Shown: one piece after another, positions 41,751 to 50,926 of the stretch
How positions within the stretch are numbered: position 1 is the first letter of the stretch
Layout of the letters: every line of letters begins with the position of its first letter
Assembly (NCBI RefSeq): GCF_041080655.1
Contig: NZ_CP163525.1
Coordinates: forward strand, 4,836,001 to 4,900,000
Source of the DNA: Streptomyces sp. CG4
GTDB lineage: Bacteria > Actinomycetota > Actinomycetes > Streptomycetales > Streptomycetaceae
Reading direction: 5' to 3'
DNA: 64,000 nt
Position numbers and translations under genes: made by a program
Notes under the pieces: generated by a model
Seen by the model: the letters and a program-made list of their open reading frames with translations, nothing else
Database searches by the model: none
What the model was told of the DNA's origin: nothing

Positions 41751-43325
41751 TCAGGCGATCTCGTAACGGAAGTCCGCGGTGTCCGGGCGCTCGTGTCCGA
41801 TCAGCAGGATGACCAGGGGCGCCTCGTCGGTCGACCTGAGCCCGAGCTCCTGGATATAGGCGCGGTTGTCGAAGCCGAGCGCGGCACCGCAGCCGATCCC
41901 CAGCCCGGCGCAAGCCGTGTACACCGCCTGCGAGACGGCCCCGATCTCGGCGTTGACCAGCCGCATGCCCCGTGCGCCCAGCGCGTCGACCGCGGTGAGC
42001 GCGCGTGCGGCCGGCACGATGACGGCTCCGGCCAGCTCCAGGTTGTAGTTGTCGAGGAAGTAGTGCTCCTGAAGGAACCTGCCCTGCGGTCCGGTCTTGA
42101 CGGGCAGCAACGCGTTCTGCTCGGGGTCGAATTCGTAGCTTCCGGGGGCGATGGCCTCGACGTTGTTCACGAACACGTAGGACTTAGTGAGCCCTTGTGC
42201 GCCGACGTCGGCCGCCAGCGCCCCGGCCCGGGCACCGGCGAGCGCGGTGGCGAGCTCCTCGGGGGTGAGGGCGTGGTCCGGGGTGAACCGGCCGAAGCTG
42301 CTGGTGCGGCGGCGCAGTGCCTCCCGGACCGGGAGGCCCAGGGAGCGTGGCGGCGGCAGCGGTATCGCCGGACCCTGGCCCCGCACCTCGGGCGCCGCGG
42401 CCTTCGCAGCTCCGGCCGGCGGGCGCACGGCGGCGTTCTCGAGCGTGGCGGCGTGGACCTCGTCACCCATCTCGAACCCGCGGGTGTGTTTGGACAGTTC
42501 GGAGTCCGCCAAGCGCACGCGCGGGGCGGCGGAAGCGAACGCCGGGTGCTTTCCCTTCCGTTCGGACCGCCAGCGCAGGGGGATAACGGCGAAGACGCCC
42601 TCCTCACCGTCGGGCAGTCCGAGGAGCCGGGTCAGGCGGTGCTCGTCGAACCACAGGACGGGCTCGACGTCCAGGCCATGGGCACGGGCCCACATCCGCC
42701 AAGTCTGCACGATGGTACCGATGTCCATCGAGACGACGTGGTAGCTGAAGTTGCCGTATTTGAAGGAGTTCTGCCAGAACTTGATGCCCAGCACGAGGTA
42801 CTGGTCGGTGTGGTCGGTCAGCGCCGGGTCGCCGACGGCCTCCCGCACCTCGCCGGTCACGTCGCCTGCCAGCAGGCGCTGCATGGCGTGGTGGGGGGAC
42901 GAGTAGTGGTAGACCCCGGGCAGCAGCGGACCGCCCGGTCCGGCAGCCCAGTAGACGCTCACCGGGTAGCGGGCGCCGCCCGAAGCGGTGCCCCTGGCCC
43001 ACCGGGCCTGGGGATAGCCGGGCAGGGTGGGCACGTCGTAGTTGGCGTGCACCGCGAGACGGCGGCCGATACGCCCGTAGGAGTCGAGCAGCATCCCGCC
43101 GAGCGTGTCGAGGGTGAACCCGCCGGCTCCACCGCCGTCGGCGAGGCCGTCCTGCAGCGTTGCGCTGGCGGTGAGCTCACCGGCAGGCAGGGGGATCGTT
43201 TCGGCGCCGGGATAGAACTTGCCGTCCCGGGGCGCGTCGGACCAATCGGGGTCGAAACCGGGCGGCTGCATGCCGTCCCGGCCGCGCTGGATCACTGCGT
43301 TCACGTATGCGTGTGCGGCATTCAT
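41751..43325 (-). CDS. SagB-type FMN-dependent azoline dehydrogenase
   Basis: 524 residues, about twice a single nitroreductase domain, as in the long SagB/ThcOx-like dehydrogenases of actinobacterial azole clusters. The N-terminal half has GGMLLDSYGRIGRR and YPVSVYW; the C-terminal half has REALRRRTSSFGRF and AEIGAVSQAVYTACAGLGIG. It oxidises azolines to azoles with FMN. The ATG at 43325 has AGGGAG upstream and lies ten bases after the YcaO stop. Confidence 0.87.
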   Translation of the reverse strand: MNAAHAYVNAVIQRGRDGMQPPGFDPDWSDAPRDGKFYPGAETIPLPAGELTASATLQDGLADGGGAGGFTLDTLGGMLLDSYGRIGRRLAVHANYDVPTLPGYPQARWARGTASGGARYPVSVYWAAGPGGPLLPGVYHYSSPHHAMQRLLAGDVTGEVREAVGDPALTDHTDQYLVLGIKFWQNSFKYGNFSYHVVSMDIGTIVQTWRMWARAHGLDVEPVLWFDEHRLTRLLGLPDGEEGVFAVIPLRWRSERKGKHPAFASAAPRVRLADSELSKHTRGFEMGDEVHAATLENAAVRPPAGAAKAAAPEVRGQGPAIPLPPPRSLGLPVREALRRRTSSFGRFTPDHALTPEELATALAGARAGALAADVGAQGLTKSYVFVNNVEAIAPGSYEFDPEQNALLPVKTGPQGRFLQEHYFLDNYNLELAGAVIVPAARALTAVDALGARGMRLVNAEIGAVSQAVYTACAGLGIGCGAALGFDNRAYIQELGLRSTDEAPLVILLIGHERPDTADFRYEIA

Positions 43326-43334
43326 GGACACTCC

Positions 43335-45254
43335 CTAGGGGAACGGGTGGGGCGCCGGGTTCAGCTGATCCCGGGTGAGGTCGTCGCCGCGCAGGCCCGC
43401 CTCCCGCAGGGCGGTTCGCGTGCGGGGCATGTGCAGGGCGCGCTGGCGCCCCCAGCCGAAGTCGATGGGCAGCAGGCCGGGCACGATCACACTGGCCGTG
43501 CTCAGCCCCATGTCCCGCTGCTCCGGGAGCGTCTGCTCGACCACGATGGTGTCGAACCCGGCCGACGCGACGGCGTCCACGCACGCCGCGAGGTCCTCGC
43601 TCAGATCCACCGAGGGCCGCAGCACCGGCCGTCCGTCGCCGAACACCTCCACGAGGGGCCGGGCGTCACGCGCTCCGTCGAGCAGGAACGAGGCGTACGG
43701 GGCCATCTCCGGGAGCCCGTACAGGCCCGGGTGGTCGTTGAGGGCCCTTACCTTGTCGAAGTCGCGAGCCATCTCGCGCAGTTCGGCCAGCTGCAGCTCG
43801 GTGCGCAGGCGCAGCCGCGCCGCGTCGGTACCGATCTCGGCCAGGGCGCCGGCGACAGCCTCCTCGGGGTCCAGGCTCGCCCCGGCGCCGAAGCACATGG
43901 TGCCGAGCCCGCCGTCCTTGCGGATCGCCACGCCCGTCACCACCGGGACAGGGAAGGTGATGCGCGTGTCGAAGAAGCGGGCCTCGTACCCGTACATCGC
44001 CAGCCGGTCGACCATCATCCGGGTGTCCGGGCGGCTGCTGCTGTGCGGATCGATCTCGGGCAGCGCGGCCATCCCGTACCAGGCGAGGAGGAACGCGTCG
44101 CGTTCGATGAGCTCCATCAGGCCGTGGAAGGCCGCCTCGACGAGGGAGCCGCCGGAGGCGCAGCCGTTGGAGCACTCCTGCACGAAGGGGGCCTCCGTGG
44201 TGGAGCTGTTGTAGTAGGTGATGATCTCGGGCACGAGGACCGGACGCCGGTCGCGCAGGGACCAGCCCCACACCCAGGGCATCGGGCGCTTCTCGGAGAA
44301 CGGCGCCATCCGGCCGTCGTGCTCGTAGAACTCATCGCTGTACACGCCACATCGGCGCGGGTCGAGCGCCTGGTCGCCGAGCTCCTCGAACGAGGCTACG
44401 ACCGTCGCCGTCTTGCTCCGCGGCCTGGTGCCCGCGTAGCGCTCAAGGCCCTCCATGATGCCGACGCGGATGCTGTCGCCGTAGGAGTTCGTGTGCCCCG
44501 CCCAGTACGTCTTGTGCAGGTAGGGCCCGGTCCGCAGGCTGAACCAGCCGAGGGTCGACGACGCGGTGGGAGAGTCGAGTTCGAGGAAGGGCGCGGGGCC
44601 CAGGGCTCCGCTGACCGCGTTGGCGAAGGCACCGACCGGGAGGTCGAAGTCCCCGAGCCGGCGGGTCCGGAACACGTCCGGTACCGGTTTCGGCGTCGGC
44701 TCGAGAGCCACCTCGGCGGCCTCCGGGGTGTCCGGCGTACGACGGCCGCACTCGGGGCAGTCGGCGTCGGGCACCAGTGGGACCTGCTGGACCTCGAGGG
44801 TCTCGAGGTTGACCAGGCAGACCGTCGAGTACGGCGCGGAAGTGGTGACGTCCCGGTGGCCGACGACGTGGGCGGCGATCACGCCAGCCACCGCGTCGGC
44901 GGTGAACGGGGTGAGGAAGGGGTGGTCGCCGCACGCGTGGGTGTCGCCCCCGGTCTCCAGCGCGTCGCGGATGTCCTCGGGCCGCACCGCCTGCCAGCGG
45001 CGGGCCAGGCAGCGCCCGCAGGCGGGTGCGGTCACGCCGCCGTGGTGCAGTGGGCCGATGACGGCAGTGTGACCGTAGACGTACACCGACACATCCCCGG
45101 GCTCCGTGTCCCCGGCGGGGACGGCCAGTTCGTCACGGACGCCGAGGGCCCGGCCGGTCACGGTCACCCCGCCGGAGCCGTGGCGGGCCAGCGCGGCCCG
45201 GACGGCCTTGGTCAGGCCGGCCACGGCCAGGTCGCTCCTGAGGTCAGTTGCCAC
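43335..45254 (-). CDS. YcaO cyclodehydratase, copy 2
   Basis: 639 residues, same design as the YcaO at 33249: an N-terminal region with CGRC (79-82) and CPEC (166-169), ATP-binding motifs EGLERYAG (about 267-274), CSNGCASGG and LMELIERDAF (about 379-388), and a PHPFP tail. The GTG at 45254 overlaps the end of the E1-like gene by 11 nt, so this copy is coupled to the leader-binding partner and is the likely main cyclodehydratase. Having two complete copies suggests division of labour, for example Cys against Ser/Thr. Confidence 0.93.
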   Translation of the reverse strand: MATDLRSDLAVAGLTKAVRAALARHGSGGVTVTGRALGVRDELAVPAGDTEPGDVSVYVYGHTAVIGPLHHGGVTAPACGRCLARRWQAVRPEDIRDALETGGDTHACGDHPFLTPFTADAVAGVIAAHVVGHRDVTTSAPYSTVCLVNLETLEVQQVPLVPDADCPECGRRTPDTPEAAEVALEPTPKPVPDVFRTRRLGDFDLPVGAFANAVSGALGPAPFLELDSPTASSTLGWFSLRTGPYLHKTYWAGHTNSYGDSIRVGIMEGLERYAGTRPRSKTATVVASFEELGDQALDPRRCGVYSDEFYEHDGRMAPFSEKRPMPWVWGWSLRDRRPVLVPEIITYYNSSTTEAPFVQECSNGCASGGSLVEAAFHGLMELIERDAFLLAWYGMAALPEIDPHSSSRPDTRMMVDRLAMYGYEARFFDTRITFPVPVVTGVAIRKDGGLGTMCFGAGASLDPEEAVAGALAEIGTDAARLRLRTELQLAELREMARDFDKVRALNDHPGLYGLPEMAPYASFLLDGARDARPLVEVFGDGRPVLRPSVDLSEDLAACVDAVASAGFDTIVVEQTLPEQRDMGLSTASVIVPGLLPIDFGWGRQRALHMPRTRTALREAGLRGDDLTRDQLNPAPHPFP

Positions 45255-47403
45255 GCGTCAGCACCACCCGCGCGGTGTGGAGGCCGCCGGCCAGCAGGTC
45301 GGACGGTGTGGTCGCGACCGCCAGGGCGTCCATGTCCCTTGTCCTGAGGGCGTGGAGCACCTGCTCCGGGGACAACTCGGCGTCGAGCCGGGCGGCGGCC
45401 GTCCCCTCGGAGACGACGGCGGCCGGGTCGAATGCGCGGATCACCGGATCGCCGAAGTCGGCGGGCCCGTCAGCCTGCTGCGCAAGCTGCGCGGCGCCGA
45501 CCGCGTCACGCAGCGCGGCGACGGCCGCGGACCGCCAGGTCAGGCCCGAGCCGAGCGCCCAGACGTCGCCGGAGCGGGCGAGCAGGACGTACCGCCCGTC
45601 CTCGTGCGCGGCAAGGTCGAGCAGTTCGAGGTCCAGGCCGAGGTTGCGGCCGGAGTCGACGAGGAAGGCGAGCTCCGCCCCGTCCGCGAGGGCGTCGAGC
45701 GGTACGGAGGCGGCCGGTGCCGTCCCGCGGAGCGTGCGCTCGAGGGCGTCGTGAGCCAGGGCGGAGAGCAGCCCGCGGGTCAGCGCCTCCCCGGCGGTGG
45801 CACCGGCACCGGTGCCCGCCGAGGTGACGGCGCACACCTTGTCGGCGTTGTGGGGCCCCGCGGTCAGGACAGCCGCCGAGGGCACCAGGCGCCGCGCCCC
45901 CGACACCAGCGAGGTCGCCGCCGACCAGTACGCGATCGCCGAACCGGGCACGCCCGCACCGCTGTTGGTGACGAGCGCAGCCGGGTCCACCGCCGGGAAG
46001 GCGCGTACGGCCTCCAGCGCCTCGCCGGAGAGCGCGTGCCGGGCCGGGGCGACGTGCTCGGTGTAGATCCCCGCGGCGCGGCGCAGCACGCGCATGCGGG
46101 CCCCCACGACGTGGTGCACGTCGAAGGCTGCGACGGAGCGTTCGCCGCCGTGCCCGAGCCCGAACCGGAGGACGCTCGCCTTGAGGGGCAGTTGCTTGAG
46201 GGGTTCGTCGTCGAATGCACGGAACACACCGGCCCGGGGGCGGACGAGCAGGAGGTGCTCGTCGAGCTGCTTCATGAGCTCGTCGGCGTCGGTGCCCGGC
46301 CCGGCTACGGGCACCGACAGGACCGGTACGGCCTCGGTGAGTTCGCCGGTTGCGGGGGCGACCGCGCAGTGGGGGCAGCGCGGGTGGGCGACGACGGGCT
46401 CGGAGGTGACGTCGACGGAGTCCAGGTCCTGGATGAGGACCTGCCCCTCGGTCTCGGGCGGCAGGGCGCCGGTCACCACCCGGAAGACCTCGTAGCCCAG
46501 CAGGTTGCCGAGCATCGCGGCCAGCGGCCGGCTCGGGGCCGTACCCGGCTGCCCGGTGGCGGGCAGGACGGCCTCGCTCCACACCTGGGCCGCGGGGCCG
46601 TGCCCGTCCTCGTCGGCGCCGAGGCGGAGCATCGCGCACACCCAGCACGCCGGGGTGCCGGTACGCATCAGCGGGCCGACGACGGCCTGATTCCCGAATC
46701 CCCAGGCGGGAAGCAGCATCTTGCCCTCGGGGAGCCCGGCCTGCAGCAGGGAGAGGACCCGGCGCGGCGCCGTGTCCAGCTCCGACACGACGACGACGTC
46801 GTACGCAGCAAGGTCGTCCCACGTGAATGCGCCGGATGCGGACCGCAGTTGGCCGACCTCTACCGGGCTGCCCTTCGCGGACAGTTCCCCGGCCTCGGTG
46901 ACGACCTCGCCGAAGCGCCGGCTCATGGCGACGTGCGCCGCGCCGTTGCGGACCAGGCCGAGCGCGCACCAGCGGGCGATCTCGTCGTCCCCGATCACCG
47001 CGACCCGGGTGTTCCTGAACCTGAGGAACCGCGACGGGGCGTCGTCCACGTAGTGGTCGATGTAGAGGAGCTGGGCACTGAACAACTCGGCGGTGCCTGC
47101 GGGTATCTCCGCCGTGTCCGTGCTGCGGACGTTGCGCGCGAATCCGTGGTCGAACAGGGCACGGACCAGTCCCAGGAGCATCTTCTGCTGGCTTTCCGCC
47201 AGCCCCTTACAGAGGTCCTCCACCCGGTTCTCGCCGTCGAGGTGCGGCACGATCAGCATGGCGAACCGGTATGCCGATTTCGCCTTAATCTGGAATCCGC
47301 CGCGGGCGTTGTGGAAGAGCACACCCAGCGGGGTCTCGGTGAAGAGCACGTCGCGCTGGATCCGGGGACGTGCCTGGGTGATCGATGCCTGCGTGGCTAC
47401 CAA
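45244..47403 (-). CDS. Ocin-ThiF/E1-like leader-peptide-binding protein
   Basis: 719 residues of the TOMM leader-binding F-protein/E1-like family. The N-terminal 100 residues (RDVLFTETPLGVLFHNARGG, LDGENRVEDLCKGL) fit an RRE-type winged-helix. A Rossmann-like segment (RVAVIGDDEIARWCALGLV) follows, and two CxxC pairs (CWVC 253-256, CPHC 343-346) probably bind zinc. It presents the precursor to the YcaO enzymes. The start is TTG at 47403 with AGAGGG about eight bases upstream; the longer open frame upstream runs into the regulator gene and is not plausible. First gene of the nine-gene operon. Confidence 0.87.
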   Translation of the reverse strand: MVATQASITQARPRIQRDVLFTETPLGVLFHNARGGFQIKAKSAYRFAMLIVPHLDGENRVEDLCKGLAESQQKMLLGLVRALFDHGFARNVRSTDTAEIPAGTAELFSAQLLYIDHYVDDAPSRFLRFRNTRVAVIGDDEIARWCALGLVRNGAAHVAMSRRFGEVVTEAGELSAKGSPVEVGQLRSASGAFTWDDLAAYDVVVVSELDTAPRRVLSLLQAGLPEGKMLLPAWGFGNQAVVGPLMRTGTPACWVCAMLRLGADEDGHGPAAQVWSEAVLPATGQPGTAPSRPLAAMLGNLLGYEVFRVVTGALPPETEGQVLIQDLDSVDVTSEPVVAHPRCPHCAVAPATGELTEAVPVLSVPVAGPGTDADELMKQLDEHLLLVRPRAGVFRAFDDEPLKQLPLKASVLRFGLGHGGERSVAAFDVHHVVGARMRVLRRAAGIYTEHVAPARHALSGEALEAVRAFPAVDPAALVTNSGAGVPGSAIAYWSAATSLVSGARRLVPSAAVLTAGPHNADKVCAVTSAGTGAGATAGEALTRGLLSALAHDALERTLRGTAPAASVPLDALADGAELAFLVDSGRNLGLDLELLDLAAHEDGRYVLLARSGDVWALGSGLTWRSAAVAALRDAVGAAQLAQQADGPADFGDPVIRAFDPAAVVSEGTAAARLDAELSPEQVLHALRTRDMDALAVATTPSDLLAGGLHTARVVLTRGN

Positions 47404-47484
47404 TGTCGTCAACCCTCTGGAGAATCGGTGCGGAAGTCGCGCGCAGAGCAGCGCGAAGGGAATGGTCGGAACCGACTGGTCCCA

Positions 47485-47500
47485 CCGGGCAGTTGCCCGG
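47485..47500 (-). terminator. Small hairpin between regulator and RiPP operon
   Basis: CCGGGCA-GT-TGCCCGG, a 7-bp perfect stem, in the 116-nt gap after the SARP gene. GTCGG-AA-CCGAC lies nearby (about 47464-47475). They could be a weak terminator or operator sites for the promoter of the operon. Confidence 0.4.
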
Positions 47501-47519
47501 GAAATCCTGATAGCGCGGT

Positions 47520-49268
47520 TTATGCGGCCGAGCCGACGGGACTCGCGTGCTGCCGGGCGAACAGGCGGAGGAGGTCGTGCGTATAGAAATGGCCGAGCGG
47601 ATATTCCTCGAGCAGATGGGCGTCGACGAGCTGCTCGAGCAGGTGGCGGGCCCGCGTGGGTGTGACGCCCAGCAGTTCCGCGCACTGCGCTGCGGACAGG
47701 GCGTCCGCGGCGTGCTCCCCGATCCTGAGGAACGCCTCACCGAGCGGCTGTGCCAACTGCTGTAGGTGTTCCTGGAAGAGCCGGCCCACGGAAAGCCGCC
47801 CGCCGGGCAGTGAGAGCTTCTCCAGCGTGCCGGTTTCCAGCCAGGTGACGCAGTCGGCTATGCGGTGCCGGGGCCGCCCGAGCAGGCGCGCTCCGGCAAT
47901 GGCGAGCGCGAGGGGGAAATGGCCGCAGAGCCGGGCGAGGTCGTGTGCCGCCTCCGGCTCCGCGCGTACCTTTTCGGCCCCCACGACGGCGGCCAGCAGC
48001 CGATAGGAGTCCTCGGGGTCCAGCGGCATCAGCTGGTGCAGCGTGCCGCCCGTGCTCACCGCGAGCTCCGCGAGGTTGATCCGGCTGGTGACGATCACCG
48101 CGCTGCCCGCCGATGCCGGCAGCAGAGGACGCACCTGCTCGAGATCCGAGACATCGTCGAGGAGAAGCAGCACCCTCTGGTCGTCCCCGTGCGCCGAGTC
48201 GATCCGGGAAACGATGTCATTGGCATGGCCGACGTGGCCGTCCCGCATCCGCAGGGCCCACTGCCCGTCGGGGAAATGGTCGCGCACCCGGTGCGCCACG
48301 TGCGTGGCGAGCGCGGTCTTGCCGATACCGGGCGGCCCCGAGAGCACGGCCACCGCGGGGCCCGATCTCTCCCGGGTCAGCTGCGCGACCAGCGAGGCGA
48401 CGCCATCGGCCCGCCCGACGAAGTGCGGGAGGTCCGGCGGCAGTGCGAGGCGCGCGGGCACGGGACCGGGCTCGGCGGGCGCGGCCTCCGCCGTGACGGC
48501 AGCGCCCCCGTCCGGCACGGGCTCAAGCCGCTCGCCGCGCAGGATCGCCAGCTCGAGGCTCTGCAGCGCGGGCCCGGGGTCGACCCCGAGCTCGTCGCGG
48601 AGGTACCCCTTGACCCGCTGGTATTCGGCCAGCGCATCGGACTGCCGGCCGGAGCGGTAGAGGGCCTCGATCAGCTGCTCCCAGAACCGCTCGTGGCCGG
48701 GGTGCGACCGTACGACCGTGCGCAGTTCGGGTAGGACCTGCCGGCCGTGGCCCAGTGCGAGCGAGAGGTCGAAGACCCGCTCCCAGGAGCGCAGCCACTC
48801 CTCGGTGAGCGCCGGGATCTCCTGGCAGTGCAGGGCATCCGACGGAATGTTGCCCAGCACCGGCCCGCGCCACAGCTTCACCGCCCGCACCAGCAGATCG
48901 AGTTCGGCCTGCTGGTCCTCCTGTACGGCGGCGGCCCTCACCTGCTCCCGGAACTCGAGCAGGTCCAGGCTCGCCGGCGTGGCGCGGAGGCGATAGCCGC
49001 CGGGCAGCGTGTCGATGAGGTTGTCGGAGATGCCGAACTTTGCGAAGAGCTTGCGCAGCCGCATGATGTACGTGCGCAGCGTCGCCGTGGCGGTGACCGC
49101 CGAACGCTCTCCCCATATGGCGCGCTGCAGATAATCGATGGACACGACTTCATTGGGACGCAGCAGGAGCGCAGCCAACAATGTCGTGGGTTTCGACGGC
49201 TGCAGCACCACCGCATCCCCTTTCTCAGAGATGCTCAGCAAGCCGAGCACCGAGAAACGGGCATCCAA
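47520..49268 (-). CDS. SARP/AfsR-like regulator with NB-ARC ATPase domain
   Basis: 582 residues. Residues 1-95 are an OmpR-type winged helix (FSVLGLLSISEKGDAVVLQP, TLLAALLLRPNEVVSIDYLQ), then a bacterial transcriptional activation domain (to about 250), then an NB-ARC-type ATPase with Walker A GPPGIGKT (309-316). It ends without the TPR region of full AfsR. SARPs activate antibiotic clusters by binding direct repeats near the -35 box. The TTG at 49268 has GGGGGA six bases upstream; the upstream extension looks noncoding. It lies 116 nt upstream of the RiPP operon on the same strand and is the obvious activator. Confidence 0.9.
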   Translation of the reverse strand: MDARFSVLGLLSISEKGDAVVLQPSKPTTLLAALLLRPNEVVSIDYLQRAIWGERSAVTATATLRTYIMRLRKLFAKFGISDNLIDTLPGGYRLRATPASLDLLEFREQVRAAAVQEDQQAELDLLVRAVKLWRGPVLGNIPSDALHCQEIPALTEEWLRSWERVFDLSLALGHGRQVLPELRTVVRSHPGHERFWEQLIEALYRSGRQSDALAEYQRVKGYLRDELGVDPGPALQSLELAILRGERLEPVPDGGAAVTAEAAPAEPGPVPARLALPPDLPHFVGRADGVASLVAQLTRERSGPAVAVLSGPPGIGKTALATHVAHRVRDHFPDGQWALRMRDGHVGHANDIVSRIDSAHGDDQRVLLLLDDVSDLEQVRPLLPASAGSAVIVTSRINLAELAVSTGGTLHQLMPLDPEDSYRLLAAVVGAEKVRAEPEAAHDLARLCGHFPLALAIAGARLLGRPRHRIADCVTWLETGTLEKLSLPGGRLSVGRLFQEHLQQLAQPLGEAFLRIGEHAADALSAAQCAELLGVTPTRARHLLEQLVDAHLLEEYPLGHFYTHDLLRLFARQHASPVGSAA

Positions 49269-49861
49269 ATTTGTTCCCCCATTAAAAACTTGCGAAAAAA
49301 GGGATGGACGTTCTCTCGGAAAGGGCCGGGAAAAAGGTTTTTCCGCCATGCCGTGAAAAGGGCATGAAAATACCTGGCGGGGCCATGCCGCCCGCACCGT
49401 TCCCACCGCCCTGCCCGGGATGCGCCCGCCCTGCCACCCGAGTCCCTACCGCGTGGTCAAGCGGCGTTACCCGGAGTAGCCCGAGAGATCCTCTCCGGCC
49501 GACTGTGGCGCTGAAACGGTGAATCCGAGGCGAGCTGCAACAACAGGGCCGATAATTGTCCTGATCCCACGATTTCCCCCGAGTGAGTCAATTCCCTTGA
49601 GTGGAACATATCACTAAGACTCCCTGGAGAGTGGGCCACCACAGCCCCCATACCGACGTGAAGTGAGTCACATTTAGAGCGCTTATGTTTGGATGCGAAA
49701 ATGGCCGAGTTGGTTGAGGATATTACCCATCTTTGTTCGGCTCTTTACGGATACTTGGCGCCATTGATTGAGTGTTTGACGACTGCCTTGGCTGAAAACC
49801 ATCCCTACCGGAGCGGCGCCGGTCGCGGTCGGCCGCCTCCGGCCGCTGCCTGCAGGTGCGG
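49269..49861. other. AT-richer gap upstream of the SARP gene
   Basis: Promoter region of the SARP gene and junction to older DNA. A possible + strand frame starts at ATG 49701 (AELVEDITHLCSALYGYLAP, then LIECLTTALAEN) and runs about 40 residues before meeting the hairpin at 49832. It has only a weak GGA upstream and its codon use is unlike the neighbours, so I do not call it a gene, but it may be the start of a lost one. Confidence 0.35.
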
Positions 49862-49872
49862 CCGGAGGCGGC
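49832..49872. terminator. 15-bp perfect hairpin at the right junction of the RiPP cluster
   Basis: GCCGCCTCCGGCCGC (49832-49846) pairs with 49858-49872 over 15 bp, loop TGCCTGCAGGT. There is no T-run. It stands exactly where homology to the luciferase-like monooxygenase begins, so it may be a terminator or a recombination scar. Confidence 0.5.
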
Positions 49873-50140
49873 GCGTTCCTGGCGCGACACCAGCTCCAGC
49901 GGCTACGTCGGCTACGAGTCGATGGGCCGGGACGTGAAGCACCTCGGTTCCTTCGACGTCAAGCACTACGGCACGACCGTCATCGGCTCCCCGGAGTCCG
50001 CGGTGGAGCAGATCCACGAGCTGCACGAGACGTACGGCGCCGACACCTATCTGTGGAACGTCGACTTCGGTGGCCAGAACCATGAGCAGATGCAGGCGAG
50101 TATGAAACCTTTCGTCGGCGAAGTCCTTCCTAAGCTCTGA
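49862..50140 (+). pseudogene. C-terminal remnant of a luciferase-like monooxygenase
   Basis: About 92 residues (SWRDTSSSGYVGYESMGRDV, HYGTTVIGSPESAVEQIHEL and LWNVDFGGQNHEQMQASMKP) align without gaps to the last quarter of the intact enzyme at 27746-28804. The front three quarters are missing. The two copies differ enough to be paralogues rather than a recent duplication. It shows that the same enzyme type stood on both sides of the RiPP cluster. Confidence 0.85.
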
Positions 50141-50175
50141 AGGCCGTTCGGCACCGCAACCAGGAAAGAGTCTCC

Positions 50176-50400
50176 ATGTCCCTCACGCCCGACCCCGCCC
50201 GTACCCCGGCCCGCGCCGAACGCTCCGGCAAGGCGCTGGACCTCGCCGCGTACGCCGCTTACACCCTCTTCCCGCTGTCCGGCGCCCTCGGCTTCGCCCT
50301 GGCGGTCCTCACCGGCTCCTGGTACTGGCTCCTCGTCGTCCCCCCGCTGGCCTACGCCGCCCGGCAGCTCACGAAGCGGCGCCGGGACACGGACGGCTGA
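50176..50400 (+). CDS. Small two-helix membrane protein
   Basis: 74 residues. A charged N-terminus is followed by two hydrophobic helices (LAAYAAYTLFPLSGALGFAL, then YWLLVVPPLAYAA) and a basic tail. GGAAAGAG precedes the ATG at 50176. It lies 35 nt after the monooxygenase remnant on the same strand and was probably in its operon. Family and function not recognised. Confidence 0.6.
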   Translation: MSLTPDPARTPARAERSGKALDLAAYAAYTLFPLSGALGFALAVLTGSWYWLLVVPPLAYAARQLTKRRRDTDG

Positions 50401-50926
50401 CGGCCCAGTCCGCAATCCGGGCTGAAGCGTGGTCCAGAAATCCGTGGGCGGGCAGTGCGGTGCGCCTGCGCGCGCTTGTCGATCACTTGGCGAGGGCGAG
50501 GTTGTGCATGCGGGCGATGGCCTGGACAGCATGGCGGAGGCCGTCGCCATGCTGCCGGCATTACCGTCCGCCGCCGCGCCACTCGATCAACTCAGGGTCG
50601 TCGACGGCCGTGTCAGTGGCGGGAAGCCCCGAACGGTTTAGGAAGTCCAGCACGTCGAACAGGCTGTACGCGAAACCATGCGCTCGCCTTGGAGCGTCAC
50701 CCGCTGTCCGCCGCAGGCGGCAGCACGACCACGGGAGGCTGCTCATCCATGGCACCCCATGCGCCACAACCGCTCGGTACGCAGTTCGATGGCCACGAGG
50801 AGTACTCACGGTTCCAGCCCACACCAAGTCGCCCGCGAGCCTAGAGGAACAAGCCCTCTCGATCCCCGAGCACTTTGCACCTCGAAGCGTGCTGACATGT
50901 CGGCACGCCAGAAACCCCATCTGATG
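50401..50926. other. Degenerate DNA before att-like repeat B
   Basis: No intact gene. The minus strand between about 50561 and 50700 reads FAYSLFDVLDFLNRSGLPAT, then ELIEWRGGG, which looks like the end of a real but broken small protein. The family is not recognised. The rest gives only shadow frames. Confidence 0.35.

Noticed and set aside
39003..45347. A 2114-codon + strand open frame across the RiPP operon
   Set aside because: It is antisense to the SpaB_C, LanB, SagB and YcaO genes, which have clear family motifs; such long shadows are common at very high GC.
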